In this document: positions 1-7,472 of the stretch, piece by piece
Position numbering within the stretch: the first letter of the stretch is position 1
Layout of the letters: every line of letters starts with the position of its first letter
Assembly (NCBI GenBank): GCA_017307505.1
Contig: JAFKEE010000029.1
Coordinates: 1-64,000 of the forward strand
Direction of reading: 5' to 3'
DNA length: 64,000 bases
Origin: Acidobacteriota bacterium
GTDB lineage: Bacteria; Acidobacteriota; Terriglobia; Bryobacterales; Bryobacteraceae
Translations under genes and position numbers: made by a program
The notes under the pieces: generated by a model
Databases searched by the model: none
Told to the model about the DNA's origin: nothing
The model's input: only the letters and a program-made list of their open reading frames with translations

Positions 1-184
1 AGTCGGCGCTCGGGTTGCGTCCCCGCAGAGCCCTATCCTCCGCTCAGCTGTTGTCAGAGTGGAGCAATTAAGACCTGCCGTACAATGATTTTTCAGCGAA
101 CGGCAACAACCCCCTTAACTTCGTGTCTCACCTGAGGGGTTCAGTCCACAGCGTCAACACCTAAGTTTGCGGTGTTCCTGAGGG

Positions 185-225
185 GCGGAGCTGAAGCTCC
201 GCGCAGAATGAATTCTGTCCCACAA
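185..225. repeat. Orphan double-hairpin element, diverged from the 83-bp array
   Basis: Two adjacent hairpins with identical TGAA loops: arms GCGGAGC (185-191) and GCTCCGC (196-202), then GCAGAA (203-208) and TTCTGT (213-218), followed by CCCACAA. The eight units at 3008-3662 have the same order (hairpin, TGAA, hairpin, TGAA, CCCACAA) but different arm bases. Here the changed bases are matched on the opposite arm, so pairing is kept (one G-T pair). It lies just downstream of the M50-like gene on the minus strand. Function unknown; it could act in RNA or DNA. Confidence 0.7.
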
Positions 226-257
226 TGGCTTGGACCGAATGGTGGTTGGCGCCGAAG

Positions 258-1403
258 CTACCGGCCGGTTTGCTGAAGGGTGGCGCGGCAGAGTTCCGCG
301 CTACGGGTCCATTGTTCGCGGGCGAAGCGGGCCAGGCCGGAGTCGAGCCGGTATCTGTCAAGATGGGCCTGGGCTGCCTCCAGGTGCTTCAGTGCAAGTT
401 CGAAGCGGCCTTCGGCAATGGCGATCTCCGCGTCGAGAGCGTCGATTGAGCGTGGCTTCATGAGGGCGATCGCGCGCTTCCTCCATTCCTTTGCCCGCTC
501 AGGGTTCTTTTGAATGCTGGCGCACGCGCAGGAAGCTTCAATGAAGACGACCTGGCGATAGGGCTTCCCCACGCGGCGCAGGCCGGAGAGAGATCTCTCC
601 AGGAACGGCAAGGCGGCCGTCTCCTCTCCTTCGTCGATGAGGCGGTAGAAGACCATGAGCTGACAGTGGGCGTACTCGGGCCCAGTGGGCGGCACGCTCA
701 GCATCTGCTCCACATGCCGGCGACTCCAGTGACGGGGCAGAATTCCCTCCGCGTCCTCGGTCTGGACGGCCAGAATTGCAATCCAGGAACGTGCCTGCTG
801 AGGATGGCGGAGGAGTTGCCAGAGGCGGGCTCCGTCCGACTGGTTGACGCCGTTGGTGGCGGGGATGAGGGAAACGAAGGAGAGGAAGAGAGAAGTCCAG
901 AAGAGGGTCCCCAGCCAGGCCCAATGGCCGCTGCCGTACAGGGCGCAGAGCCAACCCGAGATCAGAGCGAATGAGGTGCTGGCGAGGGGGCCGGCTGCGA
1001 CCATCCAGGCCCATTTGGAACACTCGAAGCCGACCTTGCCGCTGAGGGGGAGGAAGCAGCCACCGAAGAGATTCCGCAGTTCGAACCGGCAGGCCCAGCG
1101 CGTTCCCGACTTCAAGAAGACAAAGCCAGCTATGGAGATGCCGCCAAACTCGAGGCCAACCAGCCGGCCGGTGATAGCGTGGGCCGCTTCGTGGATGGCG
1201 ATACCCAGCCAAAACATTGGAAAGAGCAGCAGCCCGTTGACCGCCGGCCAGTGCCATTCCGGCAACTGATTGTTATCGCGCAGGAAGAGAAAGGAGAGGA
1301 CGAGCACTCCGGTGGTGAAGCCGACGAGGTAGAGGTGGAGGTTGCCGGGAAGGGGCGGCGGGGGTTGCTCGAGGTCGAGGATGGGGGTGGCGGATTCGGA
1401 CAT
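258..1403 (-). CDS. M50-family (site-2-protease-like) membrane metalloprotease
   Basis: 381-residue membrane protein. After a Pro-rich N-terminus it has a hydrophobic segment near residues 23-41, another near 53-70, then the zinc motif HEAAH (residues 71-75), the HExxH of S2P/M50 proteases, set at the end of a membrane helix as in that family. Further hydrophobic segments lie near residues 125-180. The C-terminal 180 residues are soluble, Ala/Glu/Arg-rich and TPR-like (RAKEWRKRAIALM, LALKHLEAAQ). Expected role: cleavage of membrane-embedded substrates. The frame stays open far upstream through the 83-bp repeats, but the ATG at 1403 precedes the first protein-like sequence. A second zinc ligand (the distal Asp of NPDG) is not obvious; S-L-I-P-A-T-N near residue 185 may be the equivalent. 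Family call firm, activity less so. Confidence 0.75.
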   Translation of the reverse strand: MSESATPILDLEQPPPPLPGNLHLYLVGFTTGVLVLSFLFLRDNNQLPEWHWPAVNGLLLFPMFWLGIAIHEAAHAITGRLVGLEFGGISIAGFVFLKSGTRWACRFELRNLFGGCFLPLSGKVGFECSKWAWMVAAGPLASTSFALISGWLCALYGSGHWAWLGTLFWTSLFLSFVSLIPATNGVNQSDGARLWQLLRHPQQARSWIAILAVQTEDAEGILPRHWSRRHVEQMLSVPPTGPEYAHCQLMVFYRLIDEGEETAALPFLERSLSGLRRVGKPYRQVVFIEASCACASIQKNPERAKEWRKRAIALMKPRSIDALDAEIAIAEGRFELALKHLEAAQAHLDRYRLDSGLARFAREQWTRSAELCRATLQQTGR

Positions 1404-1576
1404 GGTTGGCAAAGACAGAGCTTCGATTGACCTCTCACAGTTTGACAGGTCGCGGTCCCAGCTTTCCTCGCGCGGCACTAACTTCTGAGGCAACAAGGCC
1501 CGACGCGTGGACTTGGCTGATTGCGTGGGGGACGGCCCGAGAGACGGACCGTCCGGTGGTGTGAGTGCGGGTCGGG

Positions 1577-2920
1577 TTAAGGATCCAGGAGGTCCGTGGC
1601 GTCGGCGTGCAGCGAGTCGATCAGCGGGGTGAACTCGAGATCGAAGGGGGAGATGCGCGACTGGAGGCGGACTGGTTCGTAGCCGAAGTCGCGGATGCAC
1701 CGTTCTTTGAAGGCCGGCGTGTCGATGGTCGCGCTGTGGAGTTGATCGGTCAGGATGAGGCCCTTGCGGTCCGTGGGGATGCCATAGCGGAACAGGAGCC
1801 GCGCGGCGTTGCGGAGGTTGGTGGTGGTGCGGCGGGCCTGGGGATCGACGAGGATGGCGTCCTCCGGGATGCCGAATTCCGTGCGCAGGGCCTTCTTCAT
1901 CTCCATCGCTTCGCTGTAGGGGGTGAGGTTGGGGTGGACGTAGCCTCCGGTGAGGAGTAGGAAGGGCGCCTTCTTTTCGCGGTACTCGCGGACGGCGAGC
2001 AGGAGGCGGAGGCGGCCGACCGGGGCGAGGGCGACACCGTCGCGTTCGGGTCCGTTGCCCAGAACCACGATGACGGTGTAGGGGTAGTTCGCCCATTGGG
2101 TGGTGGGGATGCGAGCAAATGCGGCGCGGTTTTCGCCGGCCTCCAGGGGCTCGTGGCGGCCGGCTTCGTCGTGGCTGTGGAGCAGGAGGAGTTCTACGGA
2201 GAATTTCAGGGTGGGCTGGAAGAAGAGTTCGAGGGATTTGGGATCGCTGCCGACGATGCCGGCCATGATCTGGACCATGCGGGCGAAGGCGGGCGATTTC
2301 ACGTCGTAGGACGTGAGGTCGAAGCGGGGTGCGCGGGGTGGTTGGGCCGGTGCGTTGGGTGCGGTCTGGGGCGGCGGGCCGGAGGGGGGCGGGCCGGGCA
2401 TGTGCTGGGGCGACTGGCCGAGGGCGAACGTGTCGATGGCTCGATTCATTTTGCGGGCGGCGTCTTCCCAGGCGGTTTCGAGCAGGCCGGCGGCGGGCTT
2501 CGCGTTGTAGCGCTGAAACATGCCGGAGGGGCGGAGGACGGTGTCGACGAAGCGGGTCATGGTGGGCTTGGCGGCAAGCCGGGTGAAGGCGGCTCGGGCC
2601 TGGGCGATCTCGTCGTCGGACCAGCGCATGGCTTTCGCGTAGCACTCGACGTCGGCAGCGCAGGTTTGAGGGGCGCTGGACAGGGCTGAGCGTTTGGCGG
2701 TGGCGAGGCGGGCGAGGTCGGGGTCGGCTTGGATGAGGGCCCGGACGGAGGGGGTCTGTTCGAGAGAGGAGAGGAGGTAGAAGTTCTTGTCCTGGACCGG
2801 ATGGTGGAGGGTCAGCGGTGCGGGGTGAGGGGCGGCCTGGGCCAGGAGGCTGAGGAAGAGGAGGAGGGTCGGGGTGGAGCGGGGTCCGTGCTGGGGACGG
2901 CTGGTCCGCGGGATGTTCAT
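1577..2920 (-). CDS. Exported YdcF/SanA-like (DUF218) protein
   Basis: 447 residues. The N-terminus has a signal-like hydrophobic stretch (TLLLFLSLLAQAA, about residues 18-30). The middle is all-helical and ends in a Pro-rich linker around residues 170-195. The C-terminal 180 residues carry the DUF218/YdcF fold: YTVIVVLGNG at the first strand, LLLTGG, then SEAMEMKKAL and TTTNLRNAARLL, matching the family's conserved acidic and TxxN positions. YdcF/ElyC/SanA proteins are linked to envelope and surface-polysaccharide metabolism and their biochemistry is mostly unknown. The start at 2920 gives the signal peptide; longer versions run into the repeat array and are spurious. It lies upstream of and in line with the M50-like gene, 173 bp apart. 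Confidence 0.75.
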   Translation of the reverse strand: MNIPRTSRPQHGPRSTPTLLLFLSLLAQAAPHPAPLTLHHPVQDKNFYLLSSLEQTPSVRALIQADPDLARLATAKRSALSSAPQTCAADVECYAKAMRWSDDEIAQARAAFTRLAAKPTMTRFVDTVLRPSGMFQRYNAKPAAGLLETAWEDAARKMNRAIDTFALGQSPQHMPGPPPSGPPPQTAPNAPAQPPRAPRFDLTSYDVKSPAFARMVQIMAGIVGSDPKSLELFFQPTLKFSVELLLLHSHDEAGRHEPLEAGENRAAFARIPTTQWANYPYTVIVVLGNGPERDGVALAPVGRLRLLLAVREYREKKAPFLLLTGGYVHPNLTPYSEAMEMKKALRTEFGIPEDAILVDPQARRTTTNLRNAARLLFRYGIPTDRKGLILTDQLHSATIDTPAFKERCIRDFGYEPVRLQSRISPFDLEFTPLIDSLHADATDLLDP

Positions 2921-3007
2921 GGTGTTGTCCTTGCTGGTGTCCCTGGAGAGGCCGGGGCACGTTGCTGTCATTGTAGCGGGGTCTTGGTTGATTGGTTGGG
3001 CCTTGGG

Positions 3008-3662
3008 GCGGACTGAAGTCCGCCGCAGGTTGAAACCTGCCCCACAACGTGATGGCGGGCTGGTTTGGGTTGACCGGTTTCGTGCTGGGGGCGGACTGAA
3101 GTCCGCCGCAGGCTGAAACCTGCCCCACAACGTGATGGTTGGCTGGTTTGGGTTGACGGGGTTGGTCCTCGGGACGGACTGGAGTCCGCCGCAGGCTGAA
3201 ACCTGCCCCACAACGTGCTGGCGGGCTGGTTTGGGTTGATGGGGTTGGTCCCGGGGGCGGACTGAAGTCCGCCGCAGGCTGAAGCCTACCCCACAACATG
3301 ATGGTTGGCTGGTTTGGGTTGACGGGGTTGGTCCTCGGGGCGGACTGAAGTCCGCCGCAGGCTGAAGCCTACCCCACAACGTGATGGTTGGCTGGTTTGG
3401 GTTGATGGGGTTGGGCCTTGGGGCGGACTGAAGTCCGCCGCAGGTTGAAACCTGCCCCACAACGTGCTGGCGGGCTGGTTTGGGTTGATGGGGTTGGGCC
3501 TCGGGGCGGACTGAAGTCCGCCGCAGGCTGAAGCCTACCCCACAACGTGATGGCGGGCTGGTTTGGGTTGATGGGGTTGGTCCCGGGGGCGGACTGAAGT
3601 CCGCCGCAGGTTGAAACCTGCCTCACAACGTGCCGGCGGGCTGGTTTGGGTTTACCGGTTTC
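3008..3662. repeat. Tandem array of eight 83-bp double-hairpin units
   Basis: Units begin at 3008, 3091, 3174, 3257, 3340, 3423, 3506 and 3589, each exactly 83 bp apart. Each has hairpin A (GCGGACTGAAGTCCGC), hairpin B (for example GCAGGTTGAAACCTGC), CCCACAACGTG, then a linker containing GGCTGGTTTGGGTT. Hairpin B occurs in three versions: perfectly paired (units 1, 6, 8), closing mismatch (2, 3) and one internal mismatch (4, 5, 7). Unit 3 also differs in hairpin A. Because 83 is not a multiple of 3, all three frames stay open across it and create false N-terminal extensions of both flanking genes. It lies between the YdcF-like gene and the macro-SEFIR gene. Confidence 0.93.
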
Positions 3663-3680
3663 CACCAAAATTCCGTTGGC

Positions 3681-3713
3681 AGTGTTCCTGGAAACGGCCG
3701 GTTCAGGAACACT
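3681..3713 (-). terminator. Inverted repeat downstream of the macro-SEFIR gene
   Basis: Perfect 10-bp arms AGTGTTCCTG (3681-3690) and CAGGAACACT (3704-3713) with a 13-base loop, about 70 bases past the stop of the macro-SEFIR gene. There is no T-tract, so termination is only suggested. The 9-mer GTGTTCCTG also precedes the orphan double hairpin at 172-180. Confidence 0.45.
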
Positions 3714-3782
3714 AGGTAGTCCAGCAGATCCGGGGTCGCGGAGGCTGCGCGCCTCGTTCTCAGAGCATCACTGTGGCGCGGG

Positions 3783-4760
3783 CTAGAGGTAGCACTCCCT
3801 GGATTCGAGGCGGTCGTCCAGGGGGAGGCCCAGGAGTTCGTTCAGGAGTTCCTCGCGGAATGTCTCCGATGGATCGGATGGCGGGGCATGGAAGGCGTAG
3901 CGGGTTCGGAGGTATTGCGGCAGGCCGGCGGTCAGGTTTTCCGCCCTGACGATGACCTGATATTTGGTGCTATCCGGCGGCTGGGCGGCGATGTCGCCCT
4001 GGATGATCATTGTTTCCCAGCCGACTCCTCCCAGGCGCCCTTCCGCTTTGGCTTTGTAGGCTTCGCTGGTGACGATGATGACGCGGTCCGCCAGGGCCAG
4101 TTCGTTGCACATCCATTGAGGGAGGTCCATGCCCCGGCGGAGGTGGAATTTGTCGAGGCGGACCTGGATGCCCTTGTCCATGAGGTAGTAGGCGAGTTCC
4201 TTGACCCACTCCTCGTCGCTCGGGCTGGTGGAGGTGTGGCTGATGAAGACGCGGATCGCACAGGCCTTGCGGCTGGCGAGCTTCCGCCGGTTGGCGCGCA
4301 GGTTCTCGTAGATCTCCTTGTGGAGGATGTGGATGGTGAGGCAGGCGTCGGGGGCGGCTGTTTCCTCGAAGCCCTGCTTGAGGGCGGCGACGACGGCTTC
4401 GCTGCGCAGGCCTCCGGCGCCTGCTCCGAGGAGGGGCGCGGAGATGGCGCGGACGGAGGGCTGCTGGCGGGTAAAGGTGCCGAGTGCCGCTCCGATCTGC
4501 TGAATCGCCTCGAGGGTTGAGGTCATGTCGTCGACCGAGGCGGCGTAGGCCGCGAATTGAGCGATGTGCTCGGCGCCTTCAAACGGCAGGAACTCGACTT
4601 CGCCGAGGCGCATGAGGTCGCGGGGATAACGGATGCGGCAGTTGGCGAGGGAGCGGGCCACGAAACCGGTGACGGTGCCCGTGGTGGAGCAGGGGAGGAC
4701 GATGAGATCGGAGGGCCCGTCGAAGAGATTGCCGAGGCGGAGCCGGATCTGGTTCGGCAT
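3783..4760 (-). CDS. Macro domain-SEFIR/TIR fusion protein, putative immune effector
   Basis: 325 residues, no signal peptide or membrane segment. Residues 1-165 look like a macro (ADP-ribose-binding) domain: GNLFDGPSDLIVLPCS at 10-25 and the glycine loop PLLGAGAGGLRSEAVVAAL at 109-127. Residues 168-290 match the SEFIR/TIR fold: VFISHTS (box 1), EEWVKELAYYLMDKGI, LDKFHLRRGMDLPQWMCNEL, ADRVIIVTSEAY, GGVGWE. Glu220 in WMCNEL is at the place of the catalytic Glu of NAD-cleaving TIR domains. In bacteria TIR domains act in anti-phage defence by making or destroying NAD-derived molecules, and macro domains bind such molecules; one chain would join producer and sensor. No partner gene (SIR2, membrane effector, APAZ) is adjacent. 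ATG 4760 is chosen because it abuts the macro domain and has TATAAT 7 bases upstream. Domains fairly firm, immune role inferred. Confidence 0.8.
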   Translation of the reverse strand: MPNQIRLRLGNLFDGPSDLIVLPCSTTGTVTGFVARSLANCRIRYPRDLMRLGEVEFLPFEGAEHIAQFAAYAASVDDMTSTLEAIQQIGAALGTFTRQQPSVRAISAPLLGAGAGGLRSEAVVAALKQGFEETAAPDACLTIHILHKEIYENLRANRRKLASRKACAIRVFISHTSTSPSDEEWVKELAYYLMDKGIQVRLDKFHLRRGMDLPQWMCNELALADRVIIVTSEAYKAKAEGRLGGVGWETMIIQGDIAAQPPDSTKYQVIVRAENLTAGLPQYLRTRYAFHAPPSDPSETFREELLNELLGLPLDDRLESRECYL

Positions 4761-4767
4761 GGGGATT

Positions 4768-4773
4768 ATTATA
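4768..4773 (-). promoter_or_regulatory. Consensus -10 box directly upstream of the macro-SEFIR start
   Basis: On the minus strand TATAAT ends 7 bases before the ATG at 4760, so a transcript would begin at or next to the start codon. No convincing -35 hexamer lies 16-18 bases upstream in this G-rich tract. Confidence 0.5.
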
Positions 4774-4789
4774 CGGGGTTGGCCGGGCC

Positions 4790-4945
4790 GGGCCGGTTGT
4801 TGCGGGGGTTCCGCGGGGGTCGTGGGGGTCGTGGGGGGCGCGCTTAGCCCCTCGCTTACGCTCGGGGACTGGTCCAGGGGAGGAGCCCGGGTTGAATCGC
4901 GTTTAGCGCGCGGGGTCGTGGGGGCTCGCGGGGGTGGGGGACGTT
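4790..4945. other. G-rich intergenic tract with short tandem and inverted repeats
   Basis: About 150 bp of strongly G-skewed DNA upstream of the macro-SEFIR gene. It holds a short repeated motif of the type GTCGTGGGGG (around 4819-4838), arms GCGCGCT (4838-4844) and AGCGCGC (4905-4911), and between them CCCCTCGCTTACGCTCGGGG. No convincing gene is seen on either strand. It may be a decayed repeat element. Confidence 0.45.
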
Positions 4946-4997
4946 CCCGCCCTGTCAACCTTCGAGTTTCGTTGAGGCTGCTGGCCGCCTGCGTTTT

Positions 4998-5044
4998 GTG
5001 ACAGGGGATGAACGTCCCCATTGTGGGGTGACAGGGGATGAACG
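4998..5044. repeat. Two direct copies of a 17-bp motif
   Basis: GTGACAGGGGATGAACG occurs at 4998-5014 and 5028-5044, 30 bases apart, in the non-coding stretch between the divergent macro-SEFIR and YVTN genes. Purpose unknown. Confidence 0.7.
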
Positions 5045-5120
5045 CCGCCACACCGGGGAGGGTCGCTGATCCGGGACTAGTGCGAGGCTCAGCGGGGCGG
5101 GCGCGCCAGCGGGCGAAGGT

Positions 5121-5126
5121 TATACT
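5121..5126 (+). promoter_or_regulatory. -10 box immediately before the YVTN propeller gene
   Basis: TATACT ends 8 bases before the ATG at 5135 and no Shine-Dalgarno sequence fits between, which suggests a leaderless message. Confidence 0.45.
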
Positions 5127-5134
5127 CGTTGGTC

Positions 5135-6202
5135 ATGACATGGAAGATCGATTGCATGCTGGCTGTTTTCGGATTGGCGGCAGCGGCAGTGGCGACAGCC
5201 GCTGAGACGCCTTCGCCCGCCTTGCTGGTGTTGTCGAAGACTGAACAGACCCTGGCGATCGTTGATCCGGGCAGCCACCAGGTGATTGCCCGGATTCCTT
5301 CCGGTCCCGATCCGCATGAAGTGGTGGCTTCCTCGGATGGTCGGCTGGCCTTCATTTCGAACTACGGCGGAGGCCGGTATAACACGATTACCGTTGTCGA
5401 TTTGGTGGGGCAGAAGGCGTTGGCCGCGGTGGACCTGGGCGCCTTGCGCGGGCCGCATGGCCTGGATTTCCAGGGCGGGAAAGTCTGGTTTACGGCAGAA
5501 GCGGCGAAGGTGATCGGGAGCTATGACCCGGTGTCGCAGAAGGTGGACCTGGTGCTGGGCACCGGCCAGAACCGGACGCACATGATTGCCGTTTCGCCCG
5601 ATTTGAAGTGGATGGTGACCTCCAACGTCAATTCCGCAACGATGACCTTTATCGAGAAGAGCAGCGGGCGGGCGCCGGGTGGGCCGCCTCCCGGTGCCGC
5701 ACCGGCCGGGGCCGCAGGCCGGGGTGGGCCGGCGGGTCCTCCGCCGCAGGAGTGGGACGAGACCGTGGTGGCTGTCGGCCGGGGGGCGGAGGGCTTCGAT
5801 GTCTCGCCCGACGGCAAGGAACTCTGGGCGGCGAATGCCCTCGACGGGACGATTTCCGTGCTGGATGTCCCTAACAAGAAGGTGGTTCAAACGCTGGCGG
5901 CTGACGTCGTGGGAGCGAACCGGCTGAAGTTCACTCCAGATGGGAAGCTGGTTTTCGTTTCCACTCTGCGCGGGCCGGAGCTGACGATTGTGGATGCGGC
6001 GACGCGGCGGACGGTGAAGCGGGTGAAGATCGGGCGGGGCGCGGCGGGGATCCAGATGGAGCCGGGTGGCGCGCGTGCGTTCGTGGCCTGCACTCCGGAC
6101 GACTATGTGGTGGTGGTGGATTTGAAGTCGCTGGAAGTGACGGGCAAGCTCGATGTGGGGAAACAGCCGGACGGGATGGCGTGGGCGGTGCGGGGACGGT
6201 AG
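5135..6202 (+). CDS. Exported YVTN/YNCG-type beta-propeller protein
   Basis: 355 residues with an N-terminal signal (LAVFGLAAAAVATAAE). The rest is a seven-bladed-propeller pattern: repeated blades such as LAIVDPGSHQVIARI, ISVLDVPNKKVVQTL, LTIVDAATRRTVKRV and VVVVDLKSLEVTGKL, each preceded by phrases like SPDGK. Such proteins sit in the periplasm or on the surface and usually bind proteins or redox partners; no enzyme signature is visible. An unusual Gly/Pro/Ala-rich insert (about residues 178-210) interrupts the middle blade. TTG at 5129 would add two residues; ATG 5135 is preferred and fits the -10 box. It runs convergently with the phosphoesterase gene. Confidence 0.8.
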   Translation: MTWKIDCMLAVFGLAAAAVATAAETPSPALLVLSKTEQTLAIVDPGSHQVIARIPSGPDPHEVVASSDGRLAFISNYGGGRYNTITVVDLVGQKALAAVDLGALRGPHGLDFQGGKVWFTAEAAKVIGSYDPVSQKVDLVLGTGQNRTHMIAVSPDLKWMVTSNVNSATMTFIEKSSGRAPGGPPPGAAPAGAAGRGGPAGPPPQEWDETVVAVGRGAEGFDVSPDGKELWAANALDGTISVLDVPNKKVVQTLAADVVGANRLKFTPDGKLVFVSTLRGPELTIVDAATRRTVKRVKIGRGAAGIQMEPGGARAFVACTPDDYVVVVDLKSLEVTGKLDVGKQPDGMAWAVRGR

Positions 6203-6210
6203 AAGATTGG

Positions 6211-6271
6211 AGCGGCGGCGCGGATCCCTGGTGGGAGCCACTGTGGCTCGGGTGAACGAGCGGCCGCCGCT
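6211..6271. terminator. Nested inverted repeats between convergent genes
   Basis: Outer arms AGCGGCGGC (6211-6219) and GCCGCCGCT (6263-6271) enclose an inner hairpin GAGCCA (6235-6240), TGGCTC (6244-6249). It lies between the stops of two convergent genes, which fits a bidirectional terminator, though no T-tract follows. Confidence 0.55.
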
Positions 6272-6294
6272 GGTGTACCTGGCGGGTCGGACGT

Positions 6295-7359
6295 TTAGTC
6301 CTTGATCTGGTCGTGGGTGTAGGCAGTGGAGAGCGACTCCCAGTTTTTGGAGCCGTCCTTGAAGCGCATCCAGGTTTTGTGGCGGGCTGGCGCTGAGTCT
6401 GCGATTTCGAAGACGCGGCCGCCGCGCACATGGAGGTTGGAGGGATCGTCGGGCTCGACGTGGGGATAGGCGTAGTGGCCGAGGGAACCGTCGTAGCCGA
6501 GTTCGATGCCACGCCAGCGGCCCACGTAATTGTTGACATGGTCGTGCCCGCAGTAGACGCCGCGCACATCGCCTCGATCGAGGAGCGCCGCGAAGAGCCC
6601 GCTGTTCACCGGTGATGGCGATTCGTGTTCCTGGCGGGTTCCGATGATCTTGCCGTGGTTGACCATTTCGTTGAACTCGCAGAGCGGGATGTGGAAGAAC
6701 ATCAGGCCGGGGATTTTGGCTCCGTGCTGCTTTTCCAGTTCGACGGACGTCTGGTGGTACCAGAGGATCTGATCGGCGTGGATCCAATCGTAGGGGCGGT
6801 TCCTGCCGTCCTGGAAGTAGTCGTTGGAGTCGAGGAGCCAGACGCAGTAGACCGGTTTCGTTCCGGCTGCGTTCCAGATGAGGAGATGCTGGTTCCCTGC
6901 TCCGTGGAGGCCGCGGTGGTAGCCGCCGTTGAGGTTGTGCGGATAGGCGGCGTAGAGGGCGAGGACGGCGTCCTTGCCGAGCTGGGTTTTGGGGAAGTGT
7001 TCCTGGTCGTGATTGCCGAAGGTGATCGCCCAGGGCACCTGCTTCTTCTCCATCGCGGCCGCCACGTAGCCGATGGAAGTGCGGAGCTCGGCTTCGGACT
7101 GGCTGTCCTTGCCGGAGAGGCAGTCGCCATTGACGATGACGAGTTGGGGCTTTTCGATGTCGATGAGACGCTCGGCCAGGGCTATGCCGTGGGTATCGAT
7201 GCGGGGGGTGTAGTGGAGATCGGAGATGGCCAGGACGCGGAAGAGGCCGTCCGATCCGCAGCGGAGAGGGGCGCGGCCGGGGGCTGGTTCCGGCAGTTGG
7301 GCCGAGGCGGCTACAGCGGGCAGGGCTAAGGAAGTGGCGACAAAGGATCTTCTGTTCAT
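6295..7359 (-). CDS. Tat-exported calcineurin-like metallophosphoesterase
   Basis: 354 residues. The N-terminus MNRRSFVATSLALPAVAASA is a Tat-type signal. The metal-binding motifs of the calcineurin-like phosphoesterase fold appear in order: ISDLHYTP (D-x-H), VNGDCLSG (GD), GNHDQEHF (GNHD), FHIPL and YCGHDHVNNY (GHDH). These place two metal ions for hydrolysis of phosphomonoesters or diesters in the periplasm. The sequence resembles the purple-acid-phosphatase-like bacterial group; the substrate cannot be read from the sequence. Start 7359 gives a twin-arginine three residues in; a start 15 codons earlier would bury the signal. It is separated by 113 bp from the kinase gene upstream on the same strand. 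Confidence 0.85.
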   Translation of the reverse strand: MNRRSFVATSLALPAVAASAQLPEPAPGRAPLRCGSDGLFRVLAISDLHYTPRIDTHGIALAERLIDIEKPQLVIVNGDCLSGKDSQSEAELRTSIGYVAAAMEKKQVPWAITFGNHDQEHFPKTQLGKDAVLALYAAYPHNLNGGYHRGLHGAGNQHLLIWNAAGTKPVYCVWLLDSNDYFQDGRNRPYDWIHADQILWYHQTSVELEKQHGAKIPGLMFFHIPLCEFNEMVNHGKIIGTRQEHESPSPVNSGLFAALLDRGDVRGVYCGHDHVNNYVGRWRGIELGYDGSLGHYAYPHVEPDDPSNLHVRGGRVFEIADSAPARHKTWMRFKDGSKNWESLSTAYTHDQIKD

Positions 7360-7472
7360 AGATGAATACCGGGTATGCGAGTCATAAGGACGTGGAGTAA
7401 CCACAACTTCCGATGATGGATCTTTGAGTGTAACGAAGCAGAGTGGCGGAGCAGGTTACAGGCGTGTGATTT

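Noticed and set aside
2096-2689. Plus-strand open frame of Gly/Arg/Val-rich composition opposite the YdcF-like gene
   Set aside because: It is the antisense shadow of a well-supported gene in GC-rich DNA, with no domain and no ribosome site.
1404-3460. Very long N-terminal extensions of the M50-like and YdcF-like genes
   Set aside because: They run through the 83-bp repeats, which stay open in all three frames because 83 is not a multiple of 3, and the sequence is low-complexity repeat translation. Internal ATGs with proper domains or signals were used instead.
3008-3662. CRISPR array
   Set aside because: The repeated part is the whole 83-bp unit with no unique spacers, and there are no cas genes. 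The units are double hairpins with constant linkers.
3783-4760. Standard Thoeris system
   Set aside because: No separate ThsA- or ThsB-like gene is adjacent; only the fused single protein is present.
3783-5051. Longer N-terminus of the macro-SEFIR protein
   Set aside because: The extra 97 residues are Pro/Arg/Thr-rich translation of the G-rich tract; the -10 box before 4760 and the macro domain start support the shorter form.
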